A stretch of 37,706 nt of DNA from Candidatus Dojkabacteria bacterium (GTDB taxonomy: Bacteria > Patescibacteriota > Dojkabacteria > B142 > JAFGMG01). Below are positions 20,803 to 30,429 of this stretch, in pieces. Positions within the stretch are counted from its first letter, which is position 1. Every line of letters begins with the position of its first letter. The position numbers and the translations under genes were made by a program. The stretch lies in contig JAFGMG010000015.1 in the NCBI GenBank assembly GCA_016927655.1, positions 1 to 37,706 of the forward strand. The letters run 5' to 3'. The notes beneath the pieces are model-generated. The model was not told the DNA's origin, searched no databases, and saw nothing but the letters and a program-made list of their open reading frames with translations.

Positions 20803-21687
20803 CTAGACAAAAATCATCACCAATCCAATAAAAATCCCAAGAACTCCAATCATTTTTCTAGTAGTCAATTTATCTTTGAAAAGAATTGCAGACACAACAG
20901 TCAGCGCAGCTATTGAAGCAGCATTGGCGGCATTCACATAACCGATATTGGGCGCAGAAACAAATGCTTGGTTTTTTGAGAGATTGAACAATAAGGAGAA
21001 TATTCCTATCAATAGAACCACAAGCATGACTTTTCCGTTCAGCTTCAAGTTTGCCCTATCCCCTATCTGTTGCAACAGACCAAATGCGGACACAAACGTG
21101 TATAGAAATAGCATATATACATAGACATCCAGACCTTCATTAAATATATACTTTGATGTAGTAGTCAACAGTCCAAAACAAAAGAATGCCGCGAGTGTAT
21201 ATAATAGCCAGGTATTATCCCTAGAGAAAACAGGCTTCCCTTTCTCTATGCTTAAAATCAATCCGAACAACACTATAACAAAGGTTCCAACAAGCTTTAT
21301 TAGAGTGATTTCCGAATCAAACAAAATTGCAGCAAGAAAAATTGTAAATACACCATAACTTTTCTGAATCATCAGACTAAACCCTGGATTTTCAGCTTTG
21401 TGTTGACCCTTCATGGAAAAATAATTACCGAGAAAACTCAAGAAGAATGCGGAAAAAAGGATGATCAAAATTTGTTTCGCGCTCACATTTATTTCAATCC
21501 CACTCCCAAAAACATACAAGTACAATACTATTGTTGGCAATGCGAAACTCGCTAGATTGAGTAGTCCAGCTGTCATATTTAGATTCTTACCAATTCGTAC
21601 AAAAACATACAGGCAAATTGAAAACATAAACATAAGTAGTGTCTGAGCAATCCAAGACATTCGCGTTATTCGTAAGAAATAGTACAA
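20803..21687 (-). CDS. EamA/DMT-family multi-spanning membrane protein
   Basis: About ten hydrophobic segments in 294 aa; C-terminal 'NIGYVNAANAASIAALTVVSAILFKDKLTTRKMIGVLGIFIGL'. Confidence 0.8.
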   Translation of the reverse strand: MYYFLRITRMSWIAQTLLMFMFSICLYVFVRIGKNLNMTAGLLNLASFALPTIVLYLYVFGSGIEINVSAKQILIILFSAFFLSFLGNYFSMKGQHKAENPGFSLMIQKSYGVFTIFLAAILFDSEITLIKLVGTFVIVLFGLILSIEKGKPVFSRDNTWLLYTLAAFFCFGLLTTTSKYIFNEGLDVYVYMLFLYTFVSAFGLLQQIGDRANLKLNGKVMLVVLLIGIFSLLFNLSKNQAFVSAPNIGYVNAANAASIAALTVVSAILFKDKLTTRKMIGVLGIFIGLVMIFV

Positions 21688-21692
21688 GAAAG

Positions 21693-21766
21693 TGCTCCAG
21701 GATGGAATCGAACCATCGACCCCGGCTTTATAAGAACCGTGCTCTAACCGACTGAGCTACTGGAGC
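21693..21766 (-). tRNA. tRNA-Ile(TAT)
   Basis: Acceptor GCTCCAG/CTGGAGC, D-arm GCTC/GAGC, anticodon arm CGGTT-CTTATAA-AGCCG, T-arm GATGG-TTCGATT-CCATC. Confidence 0.92.
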
Positions 21767-21773
21767 ATCGTCA

Positions 21774-21871
21774 GAGATACCCTGCAGTTTACATAATCCC
21801 GATAAATCGCGATTCTTTCAACTTCCAGGATCTCTTCCTCTTCGATTCAACTCCCAAGGGTCGTTGAATCG
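21774..21871 (-). ncRNA. 98-nt double-hairpin tRNA-leader element, copy C
   Basis: H1 CGATTCAAC-GACCCTTGGGA-GTTGAATCG; H2 outer GAGATCC/GGGTATCTC, inner AATCGCGA-TTTA-TCGGGATT. Confidence 0.7.
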
Positions 21872-21924
21872 AGACACAAACTAACAGGGCAATTTTACCA
21901 CTAAACAAGAGTTATTGAGAAGCG

Positions 21925-24474
21925 CTAGCTTTTTGGAGTCGACTTTAGAGGGGTACTCGTCTGCTGGCCGAAACCGCCGCCCATTCTACCCTTATCAATT
22001 TTTGCAGAATCATCACCGGATACAGACAGCTGCGAGCGCTTGTTTATTTCAGCTTGAACTAGTTTCGCATCCCGCCCATAACGCAAACGGGATAATTCTT
22101 TAATCAATTGAGACATCTCGCTGCTCGACTCCTTCCACGAATGCGGAGCAAAAGCCATATCAGGCGTCATCGAAAATGGTGCAGGGTATTCTCCATTTAC
22201 AAGCAATTTAATGTATAAATGCTGATTTTCAAGGTTTATCAGGTCATCCTGATCGAACACAGGATGGAACCAGTTTTGCAGGTATGCAGCGTCATCAACA
22301 CCGACCTTGAAACTCGCCATAGTACCAACATTTCCAAAAACTGCATCACGGATCTTGTCATCAATTTGCGCTATATATTGATTTGCAACAATCAGGTTTA
22401 ATCTGTATTTTCTGGCCTCAGATAAAATCTGTGCAAAATCCTGTGTAGCAAAATTCTGGAACTCGTCAACGTACAAGAAAAAGTCTTTTCTCTGATCCTC
22501 AGGAAGATTTGCTCTACTCATAGCTGCAGAAAGAATTTTTGGGATCAAAAGGAGTCCAAGAAACTGTGCATTTTCCTCACCGACCAATCCTTTTGAAAGG
22601 TTCACAAGAAGAATTTTATTGCCATCCATCACCTGTCTGAAATTAAATCCAGACTTGCTTTGCGCCAGAATATTTCTCATCATTTTATTCGTCATAAATC
22701 TGTCAAATTTCGAAACGATGTATCCCAAAACTTCAGATTTATGGAAATCAGAAGTCTGCGCCATTTGATCCGTCCAAAAACGTTTAACAACATCATCATC
22801 CAGGACATCCATAAAAGTCTTCATAAATTTGTCATCAGTGATAATTCTCATAACCTCCATTAGAGTCGAATCCGGTTTCGCCATTGCAGTAAGCATTGCA
22901 TTACGCACAGCCTGCTCAAGTCTCGGACCTACTATACCTTGATTATTCGGGTCAAACATTTTATAAAGAAGATTGATAAAAGCATTGGTCACCATATGCT
23001 TATCATTCTCATTGAAATACTCGATGATATTGAATCCTATCGGCCTCTCGACATCCGCCGGGTTGAAATATATCACATCTTCCGCTCTTTCCGGCGGAAT
23101 TCTCTCTAAAAGCCACTCAACCGAATCGCCATGCGGATCGAGGAAAGCCAGCCCCAAGCCCTGCTGGATATCCTGCAAAATCATATTTTGCAGCCACCAG
23201 GTTTTACCGGTACCGGTTTTACCAACATAATAGAAATGTCTTCGCCTATCTTCCAAATTTATATAAACATTTTTGACAGCGTCGCGATATTTCGAAACTC
23301 CAAGCCAGACACCTTTCTCGCCCTTTTTATCAGGCACAAGACTCCCGGCAGGCGCACGTTTGGACAAAAGCCAGTGAATATGCGGTGTTTTAACAGTATG
23401 ATTCGGGAAATGGAAAATTGTGGCAAGCTCAGCTGTATTTAAAATACTTCCTTCTCTCGGGATCCTGTAAACAAAATCTTTGATAAACGCCTTTTTGTCT
23501 GAATCCCCCATTTTTTTCAGTTTATTACTGCCTTCTTTTGCAAGCTGATCAAATGAACTCAACAGACCGCCAAGATTTGAAATAGCGTCAGCATCAGCAC
23601 TCCCAACGGAAACCAGGCGGATATCTGTATAAAACCCAGGTTTTTCACATTTCTTTTCAATCCCGGCAAGAACATCGTCATCAACATCCATCTTTGATTT
23701 TTCAGGGTCCGCATTGTTTTCGCGAACTTTATTGACATATTTTTTACCCGATTTTCTCCATTCACTTCCTGCTGGAGAAACCACCAGCTGAACTGCAAGA
23801 GCCTCGCCTCTTTTTACCTTTGACATAGTTGAAGTGATACTCGAAATCATATCGGTAGAAAGCTCCTCATAAGTTCTAAGGGCCTTGTGAGCATCTTTAT
23901 CAAGTACCAGACTTGTAAATGCCACTCTGCCCTTCTGCGGGAAAATATTATATTCTGGGGCAGGAACAATTTCCGCGTCGGGGTATACGGCATTTATCTG
24001 TTTTTCAACAGTTTGTGCAATTTTGCGTGGAGAACAAATATAAAATTTTATCAACTGCGGAAAGGCAACAATTTCAAAACTTATAAATTCTTTTGCGCCA
24101 AAATTCTGCTGTTTCCATTTCATACTTCCCTGGATTCCCGTTAAGCTTGAGAAGAGCTGGTCCGAAGCCTGAATTTCGGTCTCGTTATTTCTTGGAACTC
24201 GTATTTCGTAGATAACGGTGTCTAATGATTTTTTGGTAAGCGAATTTGTCTTTACGGCCTTTTTGAAACTTTTGAAAAGTTTATAAGCCAGGACGATAGT
24301 TAGCCCCAAAATCACTACTGCGATTAGAAAAAACAGCACATAATTTGTAATCAGATTCGTATCAATATCCCCCAGTGCATTTCCCTGGGCAGATCCATAG
24401 CTATCTGTTCTTTGCGTAGTAAACTGAGAAAGAATCTCATTGAGATTGTTTTTCATAGAAACATGATACAGCAT
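21925..24474 (-). CDS. T4SS/conjugation-type ATPase (VirB4/VirD4/HerA-like)
   Basis: Walker A 'YVGKTGTGKTWWLQNMI', 'LAFLDPHGDSVEWLLERIP', Walker B-like 'DFFLYVDEFQNFAT', 'VANQYIAQID'; N-terminal TM. Confidence 0.88.
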   Translation of the reverse strand: MLYHVSMKNNLNEILSQFTTQRTDSYGSAQGNALGDIDTNLITNYVLFFLIAVVILGLTIVLAYKLFKSFKKAVKTNSLTKKSLDTVIYEIRVPRNNETEIQASDQLFSSLTGIQGSMKWKQQNFGAKEFISFEIVAFPQLIKFYICSPRKIAQTVEKQINAVYPDAEIVPAPEYNIFPQKGRVAFTSLVLDKDAHKALRTYEELSTDMISSITSTMSKVKRGEALAVQLVVSPAGSEWRKSGKKYVNKVRENNADPEKSKMDVDDDVLAGIEKKCEKPGFYTDIRLVSVGSADADAISNLGGLLSSFDQLAKEGSNKLKKMGDSDKKAFIKDFVYRIPREGSILNTAELATIFHFPNHTVKTPHIHWLLSKRAPAGSLVPDKKGEKGVWLGVSKYRDAVKNVYINLEDRRRHFYYVGKTGTGKTWWLQNMILQDIQQGLGLAFLDPHGDSVEWLLERIPPERAEDVIYFNPADVERPIGFNIIEYFNENDKHMVTNAFINLLYKMFDPNNQGIVGPRLEQAVRNAMLTAMAKPDSTLMEVMRIITDDKFMKTFMDVLDDDVVKRFWTDQMAQTSDFHKSEVLGYIVSKFDRFMTNKMMRNILAQSKSGFNFRQVMDGNKILLVNLSKGLVGEENAQFLGLLLIPKILSAAMSRANLPEDQRKDFFLYVDEFQNFATQDFAQILSEARKYRLNLIVANQYIAQIDDKIRDAVFGNVGTMASFKVGVDDAAYLQNWFHPVFDQDDLINLENQHLYIKLLVNGEYPAPFSMTPDMAFAPHSWKESSSEMSQLIKELSRLRYGRDAKLVQAEINKRSQLSVSGDDSAKIDKGRMGGGFGQQTSTPLKSTPKS

Positions 24475-24488
24475 CTAGTGTATTGTAT

Positions 24489-24968
24489 CTAGTCAGACTC
24501 CTTTTTAAGAAGTCTGTCCAGGAATAGAAGAAGCCATGTTTTTGAGTCTTTCACGTTGCCCTTTCCGGCGTTTTTCTTTACATAACCCGCATTGTTAGAA
24601 ATACTTGGCGGAGGCTGATACCCGAAGTATTTTGGTTTCGCTGCCTGATCCCCGGTTTTTGCTGGTTTTTTTTGAGGTGGTTCCTGCTTTGCAGGGGCCG
24701 GCGTTTGCTGCGGTTTAGGTGTCTGCTCTCTATTTGTATCTTGTTCCGCAGCTTTCTCTATTTGCTTTATTTTTTCATAGCCCGATTCGGTCTGCTGAGG
24801 CTGCATTTCTGTTTGCTGTTGTACCGGCGCAGCTTCGGGCGAACCGCCCCCAGTCTGTGGTTGTACTGCCTGTTCCTGCTGATCAACCTGCGAAGGATCG
24901 GTTTGAGGGTCCATTATCTGCTGAGGGCCCTGTGGCTGCATATTTTGCTGTTGATTCTGATCGTCCAT
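24489..24968 (-). CDS. Gln/Pro-rich low-complexity hypothetical protein
   Basis: ORF 159 aa immediately upstream of the ATPase gene, same strand; 'QQNMQPQGPQQIMDPQTDPSQVDQQEQ'. Confidence 0.6.
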   Translation of the reverse strand: MDDQNQQQNMQPQGPQQIMDPQTDPSQVDQQEQAVQPQTGGGSPEAAPVQQQTEMQPQQTESGYEKIKQIEKAAEQDTNREQTPKPQQTPAPAKQEPPQKKPAKTGDQAAKPKYFGYQPPPSISNNAGYVKKNAGKGNVKDSKTWLLLFLDRLLKKESD

Positions 24969-24977
24969 AATTTGAAA

Positions 24978-25421
24978 TTACCACCTTTCCTGTGAAGAAA
25001 CAATCTCTTTTTTTATCTCGCGCTCCATGATTTTCTGCCTTTTATCATATTTCTTCCTTCCCTTTCCAATCCCAATTTTCACTTTTATCTTGTTGTTTTT
25101 CACAAAAAGGTCTAAAACAATAATACTAACTCCTGGCATTTTCCTCAACCTTGCAAGCTCCTCTATTTCTTTTGAATTAAGAAGCAATTTCCTCTCACGT
25201 CCCTCATCGATAGGAATACTCGCTGACTGGGTTTTCCACCTTGAAACGTGCATGCCGTTTACAAAAGCGTCCGTTCCCCTGATCGCAACAAACGCCTGAT
25301 TAATATCCGCCATAGAATTTTTGATTGATTTCACTTCCCATCCTTCAAGAATTATCCCTGCCTCAAAAGTTTCCAGGATTATATAGTCAAAATAGGCTTT
25401 TTTATTCTTCGCTAAACCCAT
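24978..25421 (-). CDS. smpB: SsrA-binding protein SmpB
   Basis: 'NKKAYFDYIILETFEAGIILEGWEVKSIKNSMADINQAFVAI' and C-terminal 'GKGRKKYDKRQKIMEREIKKEI'. Confidence 0.96.
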   Translation of the reverse strand: MGLAKNKKAYFDYIILETFEAGIILEGWEVKSIKNSMADINQAFVAIRGTDAFVNGMHVSRWKTQSASIPIDEGRERKLLLNSKEIEELARLRKMPGVSIIVLDLFVKNNKIKVKIGIGKGRKKYDKRQKIMEREIKKEIVSSQERW

Positions 25422-25435
25422 AACCTTTTTGATTT

Positions 25436-27721
25436 TTAATATGTGAAACTTTGGAAATCGCTTTTTGCAAGTTTGTATACTTTCGCCCCGTCAAGTACAT
25501 AAATATTATCTGTGTCTACTGCAATATCTTTAATATTATCAAATCCGCCATCATATTTAAATTGAGCAATCAGGTCTACAAAATCAACATTTTCGCCTCT
25601 GGCTTTATCAAAAACCAGCACCCTTTTGTTAGCCGAATCCGCTACATAAATGTACAAGGCATCAGTAGCAACTCCATCTGCACTGTTAATATTATCGCCA
25701 TTTAGTAACCCGCTTATATTCGTAGTGATTTTTGAGTTAACGTAATATCTCACAATACCTTCCCCAATTTTTATCATAATAAATTTCCCGTCAAGCAAGC
25801 TGATGTCACTCAAGCCGCTTAAATCATCTCCCGCCCACCTGGATTGCGGCGCAGCACTATAGGAAGATCCGATTTTATTTATCTGCTGAACTTGCGGGCT
25901 CGTGGACATCGCAAGGTACAACCTGATATCTCCATCTGCCACTTTATAAGTTTCAATTTCAACAGTATTTGTAAACTTATCACTTGTCATCCCCGGGAAT
26001 CTCGTCATGTCATTGCTTTTTAGATCAATGGTTCCAAGCGCTGTAGAAGATTCATCCAAAACAACCAGATCACCATCAGGATCACCGCAGATATAGCGAG
26101 GCGAGCTTAATCCCTCATCAAAATACACCTCTTCCCCGCCCTGCTTGTCAATTTCATAAATTACATTTCTAGCAGAATCAGAAACAAAGACTCTACTTGA
26201 AACTACAGCAATATCACTTGGGACTGCACCTTCAAAAACCGCTCCCAGATCACTAAGAGGAGACGGGTCATTCACCGGAATAATTCTTAGCAATTGTAGT
26301 TCCAGGGATTCCAGTTCCGATTGGCTGCTCAATATCCTATCCTCGTATTCTTTTGTAATTTTTGTAGAATCGATCCTGTCTTTTAAACTAACAATTTCAG
26401 AATAAACCCTTTCTCTAGCACTGATATTATCCGGCGTCGGGATCGTAAACACACTGCTTGTAGATATTTCATTAAGCTTCGATTCGATTTCTTCAACGAG
26501 TGCCTCATTTGCCTTTGTGGTCCTGGCATTATTTATCGTATTTTGACGTATCCTGATCGCTCCATAAAGAACAATGACCACAAGAATAATAACCGCAGCC
26601 AACACCCGATAATTCATACTTCGCTGCCTGCCTTTTAAGAATATTCCTTTATCCTCGATGGCCAAAAGGTCCTTTTTGACGAATAAGTAAATTTCCTTGA
26701 GCATTTTGGCTGTTTTTCGCCATATACTGCTGACAATCATCATAAAAGTCGTCTGTTCACTTGGAGATTTCACAGAAGGTTCTTTTGCCGAAACTTCATT
26801 CAGGTCGGCTTCCCCAGCAGGTTCAATATCTGCCTGTTTCAAAGGCTTTCTGCCTCCTTTCAAACTGGCGAATTTATTCTTTCCTTTATCGCGTAAAGAT
26901 GCAGCACCTACGGTGATTTTTTCTTTATATTTCTTGAATTTTGCTTTTAAACCGCTTGCCTGCTCTTTTTGTGCTGAAAATCCATCGACTGGACTTACTG
27001 GCGCATTACCTGCATCTTTATCTTCACTTTCTTGAAGATCTACGATATTTTCTTGTACCAGGACCTCTTCGCCGTCAGACTTCAGCTCAACTCCAACCAT
27101 CAAGAAAGCAATCTTGCTGTCGTCTTCCATCATTTTATTTTTCAAACCAATTTCATTATATTCATTTACTGATTCAAAAATTTCATCATGAGAATATTCT
27201 TCAGAAGTCGCAGGAGTTCCTAAAAACAAAACATCTTTTGGCTGGGCAAATGAGGAGACAACTTCGAAATCCCCGACCCCTGTTGGATCTTTAAAACCAG
27301 CTGATAGATCCTGCAAACTTCCTCCGCGATAAATTTTCAGGACTCCATCTCCAATTCTTACCGAATAGAAATACCTTCCTTTAATTACCAAACTTACAAG
27401 ATCGAAATTAATTCCCGAAATCGCTGCCGAATCATCGTTTTCTACAAGACTCATTAATCTGTTTTTAACTGCCCTGACAGCCTCTTCAAGTGCTTCCAGT
27501 GTTGATTTTTTGGTACTTTCAAAATAAGTCTCGTGCAATATATCCAGAAGTAAATTCCCTGCAATTGACGATTCAAATTCTTTTGGTCCTTCGAGAAGAA
27601 CGGCAGCAAAAATTTCCCCTCTTCTGCTTAATAATTCTGCATCGTTCGGTCTATAAGCATAAACACTCGCCCACACACCAGGTCTATTTTTTCCAACGAA
27701 ATATTTTTTCTGAATTTTCAT
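25436..27721 (-). CDS. PP2C-like domain + transmembrane helix + beta-propeller (NHL-like) protein
   Basis: N-terminal 'GINFDLVSLVIKGRYFYSVRIGDGVLKIYRGG', TM 'VLAAVIILVVIVLYGAI', C-terminal repeats such as 'DALYIYVADSANKRVLVFD'. Confidence 0.7.
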   Translation of the reverse strand: MKIQKKYFVGKNRPGVWASVYAYRPNDAELLSRRGEIFAAVLLEGPKEFESSIAGNLLLDILHETYFESTKKSTLEALEEAVRAVKNRLMSLVENDDSAAISGINFDLVSLVIKGRYFYSVRIGDGVLKIYRGGSLQDLSAGFKDPTGVGDFEVVSSFAQPKDVLFLGTPATSEEYSHDEIFESVNEYNEIGLKNKMMEDDSKIAFLMVGVELKSDGEEVLVQENIVDLQESEDKDAGNAPVSPVDGFSAQKEQASGLKAKFKKYKEKITVGAASLRDKGKNKFASLKGGRKPLKQADIEPAGEADLNEVSAKEPSVKSPSEQTTFMMIVSSIWRKTAKMLKEIYLFVKKDLLAIEDKGIFLKGRQRSMNYRVLAAVIILVVIVLYGAIRIRQNTINNARTTKANEALVEEIESKLNEISTSSVFTIPTPDNISARERVYSEIVSLKDRIDSTKITKEYEDRILSSQSELESLELQLLRIIPVNDPSPLSDLGAVFEGAVPSDIAVVSSRVFVSDSARNVIYEIDKQGGEEVYFDEGLSSPRYICGDPDGDLVVLDESSTALGTIDLKSNDMTRFPGMTSDKFTNTVEIETYKVADGDIRLYLAMSTSPQVQQINKIGSSYSAAPQSRWAGDDLSGLSDISLLDGKFIMIKIGEGIVRYYVNSKITTNISGLLNGDNINSADGVATDALYIYVADSANKRVLVFDKARGENVDFVDLIAQFKYDGGFDNIKDIAVDTDNIYVLDGAKVYKLAKSDFQSFTY

Positions 27722-27741
27722 AGTTTCATGATATCAGAAGT

Positions 27742-27960
27742 TTAAACAAAAAATGAGTACAGCATCCCGAAACTTGCTACTACCAGAAATACTAATGTAA
27801 AAAGGTACATCGTAGTTTTGTTCTGAACACTTATTACTGAATTCATTGTCTGCTGCTGCCTGAGCAGGACCAGCCCGATCCCTGCGTTTATCACAAGCAC
27901 AACGATTCCTCCAATCTTTACGATCAAAAGGAAAATATCCTGGATTTCAGCTTCGCTCAT
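27742..27960 (-). CDS. Small membrane protein
   Basis: 72 aa, two hydrophobic helices; 4-nt overlap with the upstream gene. Confidence 0.6.
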   Translation of the reverse strand: MSEAEIQDIFLLIVKIGGIVVLVINAGIGLVLLRQQQTMNSVISVQNKTTMYLFTLVFLVVASFGMLYSFFV

Positions 27961-28592
27961 GGTTCGTATGCCCTAACAAGACTAGATAAATCCGCAATCA
28001 CATTTCTAAACCAGACTGGTTTTGGTACAGCCCGGAAAAAGAACCTGCTTTTATTCGCTGCAGTTTGCACTCGTATATCCCCATAACCAAATATATTCGG
28101 GAAAAAACCAATACTTACCTGACTTACATCCTGAATGTTTTCAATTTCTGCTTCAGAAACTTTATACGCAAGCAGCGGTCTAAATTCGTACTGTAAAACA
28201 CGCTCACTTGTTACAAGGTAGATATTATAATACCAGCTCAACAGATTCATTAAAGCAGACGCAACAACACTTATATAGTATGCAAAAAGAACAAGAATTA
28301 CGTATTCTTCAGAAAAAAATCCGAATTCAATTCTTAAATAGTTAAATATTGAAAAAGCAAAGATCGGCATCGCAGAGAGTATCGCAACCCTGATAATCCA
28401 ACCAATATTTGTAATTACATGGGCTCTGACAAGTAGATAGACTTTTTCTCCCGGATTTTGCGTGCGGAAACGGACCTTCTTTGGATAAACCTCAATGGAA
28501 CCAAAAGCCTGCACCTCTCTTTTCGGCAGAATCCGTGTAATAACGGATCTCTGCGCTGCTTCTCTTTCTACTACTGGTCTTCTAACTGGCAT
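27957..28592 (-). CDS. Bacterial PH-domain membrane protein
   Basis: 'YLVTSERVLQYEFRPLLAYKVSEAEIENIQDVSQVSIGFFPNIFGYGDIRVQTA' PH/YdbS-like signature after TM helices. Confidence 0.8.
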   Translation of the reverse strand: MPVRRPVVEREAAQRSVITRILPKREVQAFGSIEVYPKKVRFRTQNPGEKVYLLVRAHVITNIGWIIRVAILSAMPIFAFSIFNYLRIEFGFFSEEYVILVLFAYYISVVASALMNLLSWYYNIYLVTSERVLQYEFRPLLAYKVSEAEIENIQDVSQVSIGFFPNIFGYGDIRVQTAANKSRFFFRAVPKPVWFRNVIADLSSLVRAYEP

Positions 28593-28626
28593 TTTTTAGA
28601 TTCTAGTAAAATAAATTGATTTCACC

Positions 28627-30429
28627 CTAATTTGCTGTCAATGCTTTGAATGTGATCCCTTTTAGATTATCACTTGGTCTACTGACTCCGCTGTTTGAGG
28701 AATTTATCCATTTATTAAATAACGTCCTGAAATATCTTCCCGAAACACTTGCCGAACCTTTATCACCCCTTAATATTACCTTTTTTACCCTTCCAGATCC
28801 ATCTTCTTCAGTACTCAGGCCGTTTAACGTGCCGATTTTTGATTTCACTTCCGAATTGAACCAGGATTTTGTCGTGCAATTTGATACGCACCAGTTTGTC
28901 ATGATATTTAGCTCCGCCATTGAATAGGAATTTGTTCTGAAATTTGACCGTCCTAGATATTTGTAAGTGATCGAGCTGTCGGCTACTGATTTTAGATAAG
29001 AATATTGCGTGCCGGTGCCTGCGTTCGATCCCCAGACAGTTACATTATCCGCCGTCCCTACTCCATTGCTGTTATACGACGAGTAAAACGCTCGAATTAT
29101 CTGTCCATTGTGGGTAGAGCCAGTTGAAAAAATATATTTATCCCTTGTTTCCCAGGCAGCCCAGGCTTTTGCCTTGCCGCCTTTGTAAACCTGACATGCA
29201 GCAGTAGTACATATTGGCTGGCTGCTTGTAACGCCATATGATCTGGCGGCGAGTACTTGTGCCTTGATTGCTTCTTCCGGCCAGCAGTCCCATATTGTGC
29301 TTGGGTTATCGATGACGTATTTGTTGCGTCTTGGATCATTTGCCGCCCATCCCTGGCTGTCTGCGTACGCAGCCCATACTGTGATTTTTTCCAGATTCCC
29401 GCAGGCATAGTCCGGCACTTCGCCTAACCCTGAAACATAATCCTCCACTGTCATTGTTCCATAACCCTGGACACTTATTGATTTGCCGGGGCTTGCTTGA
29501 ACTGCAGTTTGTTTATAATAGAAAGTCACAATCTGATCAGCGCTCCAGCCTGCATTCCCCGCTCCATAAGCTCCGAATTGAGACAACCCGAGTCCATGAC
29601 CAAATGCATCGTAACTCGGATCACCAGGAGAATTTATAACACTGCCTGAAAAATATACCTGGCCCGATACAAGTGGCTGCTGGCCGCCAGCTGTCCCCTG
29701 GTCGATTTCACTTTCCAACTGTTCTTTCTCCGCAACCAGCGCGTCCTTTTGAGACTGGCTTGACCCAAGCTTAGATCTGATCCCATTCGCACTTGAACTT
29801 GCTTGAGCAGCGACTTCATTGTATTTTCTAATTTGCTCTTCCAGCGTTGCAATCAGCTGCTTCTTCGCTTCTATCTCCTGGGCTAATTTGTCCTTTGACG
29901 CTCCTAATTCAGCCAGCTCGTTTTCAAGTGCTTTTAATTTATCATAAGTTTGATTTAATCCTTCCTGATCAGTCTCTGCAATAATTTCCTGATAATAATT
30001 CGCTTTCAAAGGATCGTCATTTGTACTCATTATCACACTTACTATTTTGTCATTTTCCTTCCAGCTCATATAAAGAGATCCAAGCTGCATCTCCTGTTTC
30101 TTTTCCTCTTCTTCTTTTTGAAGCAGCTGCAAATTGTATGTCTGCTCAAGTTGAGAATATTGAAGCTCAAGAAGTTCAATCTGCATTTCACTGCCTCCTA
30201 CTTCGGCTCTGACTCTTTCAATTTCACTTTGCGAACTGCTTTTTGAGGCATTTGCCTTTGCCAGTTCATTTTCTTTCGCCTTTAAATCATCTGCAAGTGA
30301 TTTCAATTCCTCTTCTTTGGCTGCAATATCCTCCTCAATATCCTCTAGATCACGCGCTGATACCAAATTTAACGGAAACAGCATCACCGTGAATAAAACG
30401 AGGATTGTGATTTTGAGTGCTATTTTCAA
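28627..30429 (-). CDS. Coiled-coil + SpoIID/LytB-domain protein
   Basis: Signal peptide, long coiled coil, then 'GHGLGLSQFGAYGAGNAGWSADQIVTFYY', 'VEDYVSGLGEVP', 'EEAIKAQVLAARSYG'. Confidence 0.85.
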   Translation of the reverse strand: MKIALKITILVLFTVMLFPLNLVSARDLEDIEEDIAAKEEELKSLADDLKAKENELAKANASKSSSQSEIERVRAEVGGSEMQIELLELQYSQLEQTYNLQLLQKEEEEKKQEMQLGSLYMSWKENDKIVSVIMSTNDDPLKANYYQEIIAETDQEGLNQTYDKLKALENELAELGASKDKLAQEIEAKKQLIATLEEQIRKYNEVAAQASSSANGIRSKLGSSQSQKDALVAEKEQLESEIDQGTAGGQQPLVSGQVYFSGSVINSPGDPSYDAFGHGLGLSQFGAYGAGNAGWSADQIVTFYYKQTAVQASPGKSISVQGYGTMTVEDYVSGLGEVPDYACGNLEKITVWAAYADSQGWAANDPRRNKYVIDNPSTIWDCWPEEAIKAQVLAARSYGVTSSQPICTTAACQVYKGGKAKAWAAWETRDKYIFSTGSTHNGQIIRAFYSSYNSNGVGTADNVTVWGSNAGTGTQYSYLKSVADSSITYKYLGRSNFRTNSYSMAELNIMTNWCVSNCTTKSWFNSEVKSKIGTLNGLSTEEDGSGRVKKVILRGDKGSASVSGRYFRTLFNKWINSSNSGVSRPSDNLKGITFKALTAN

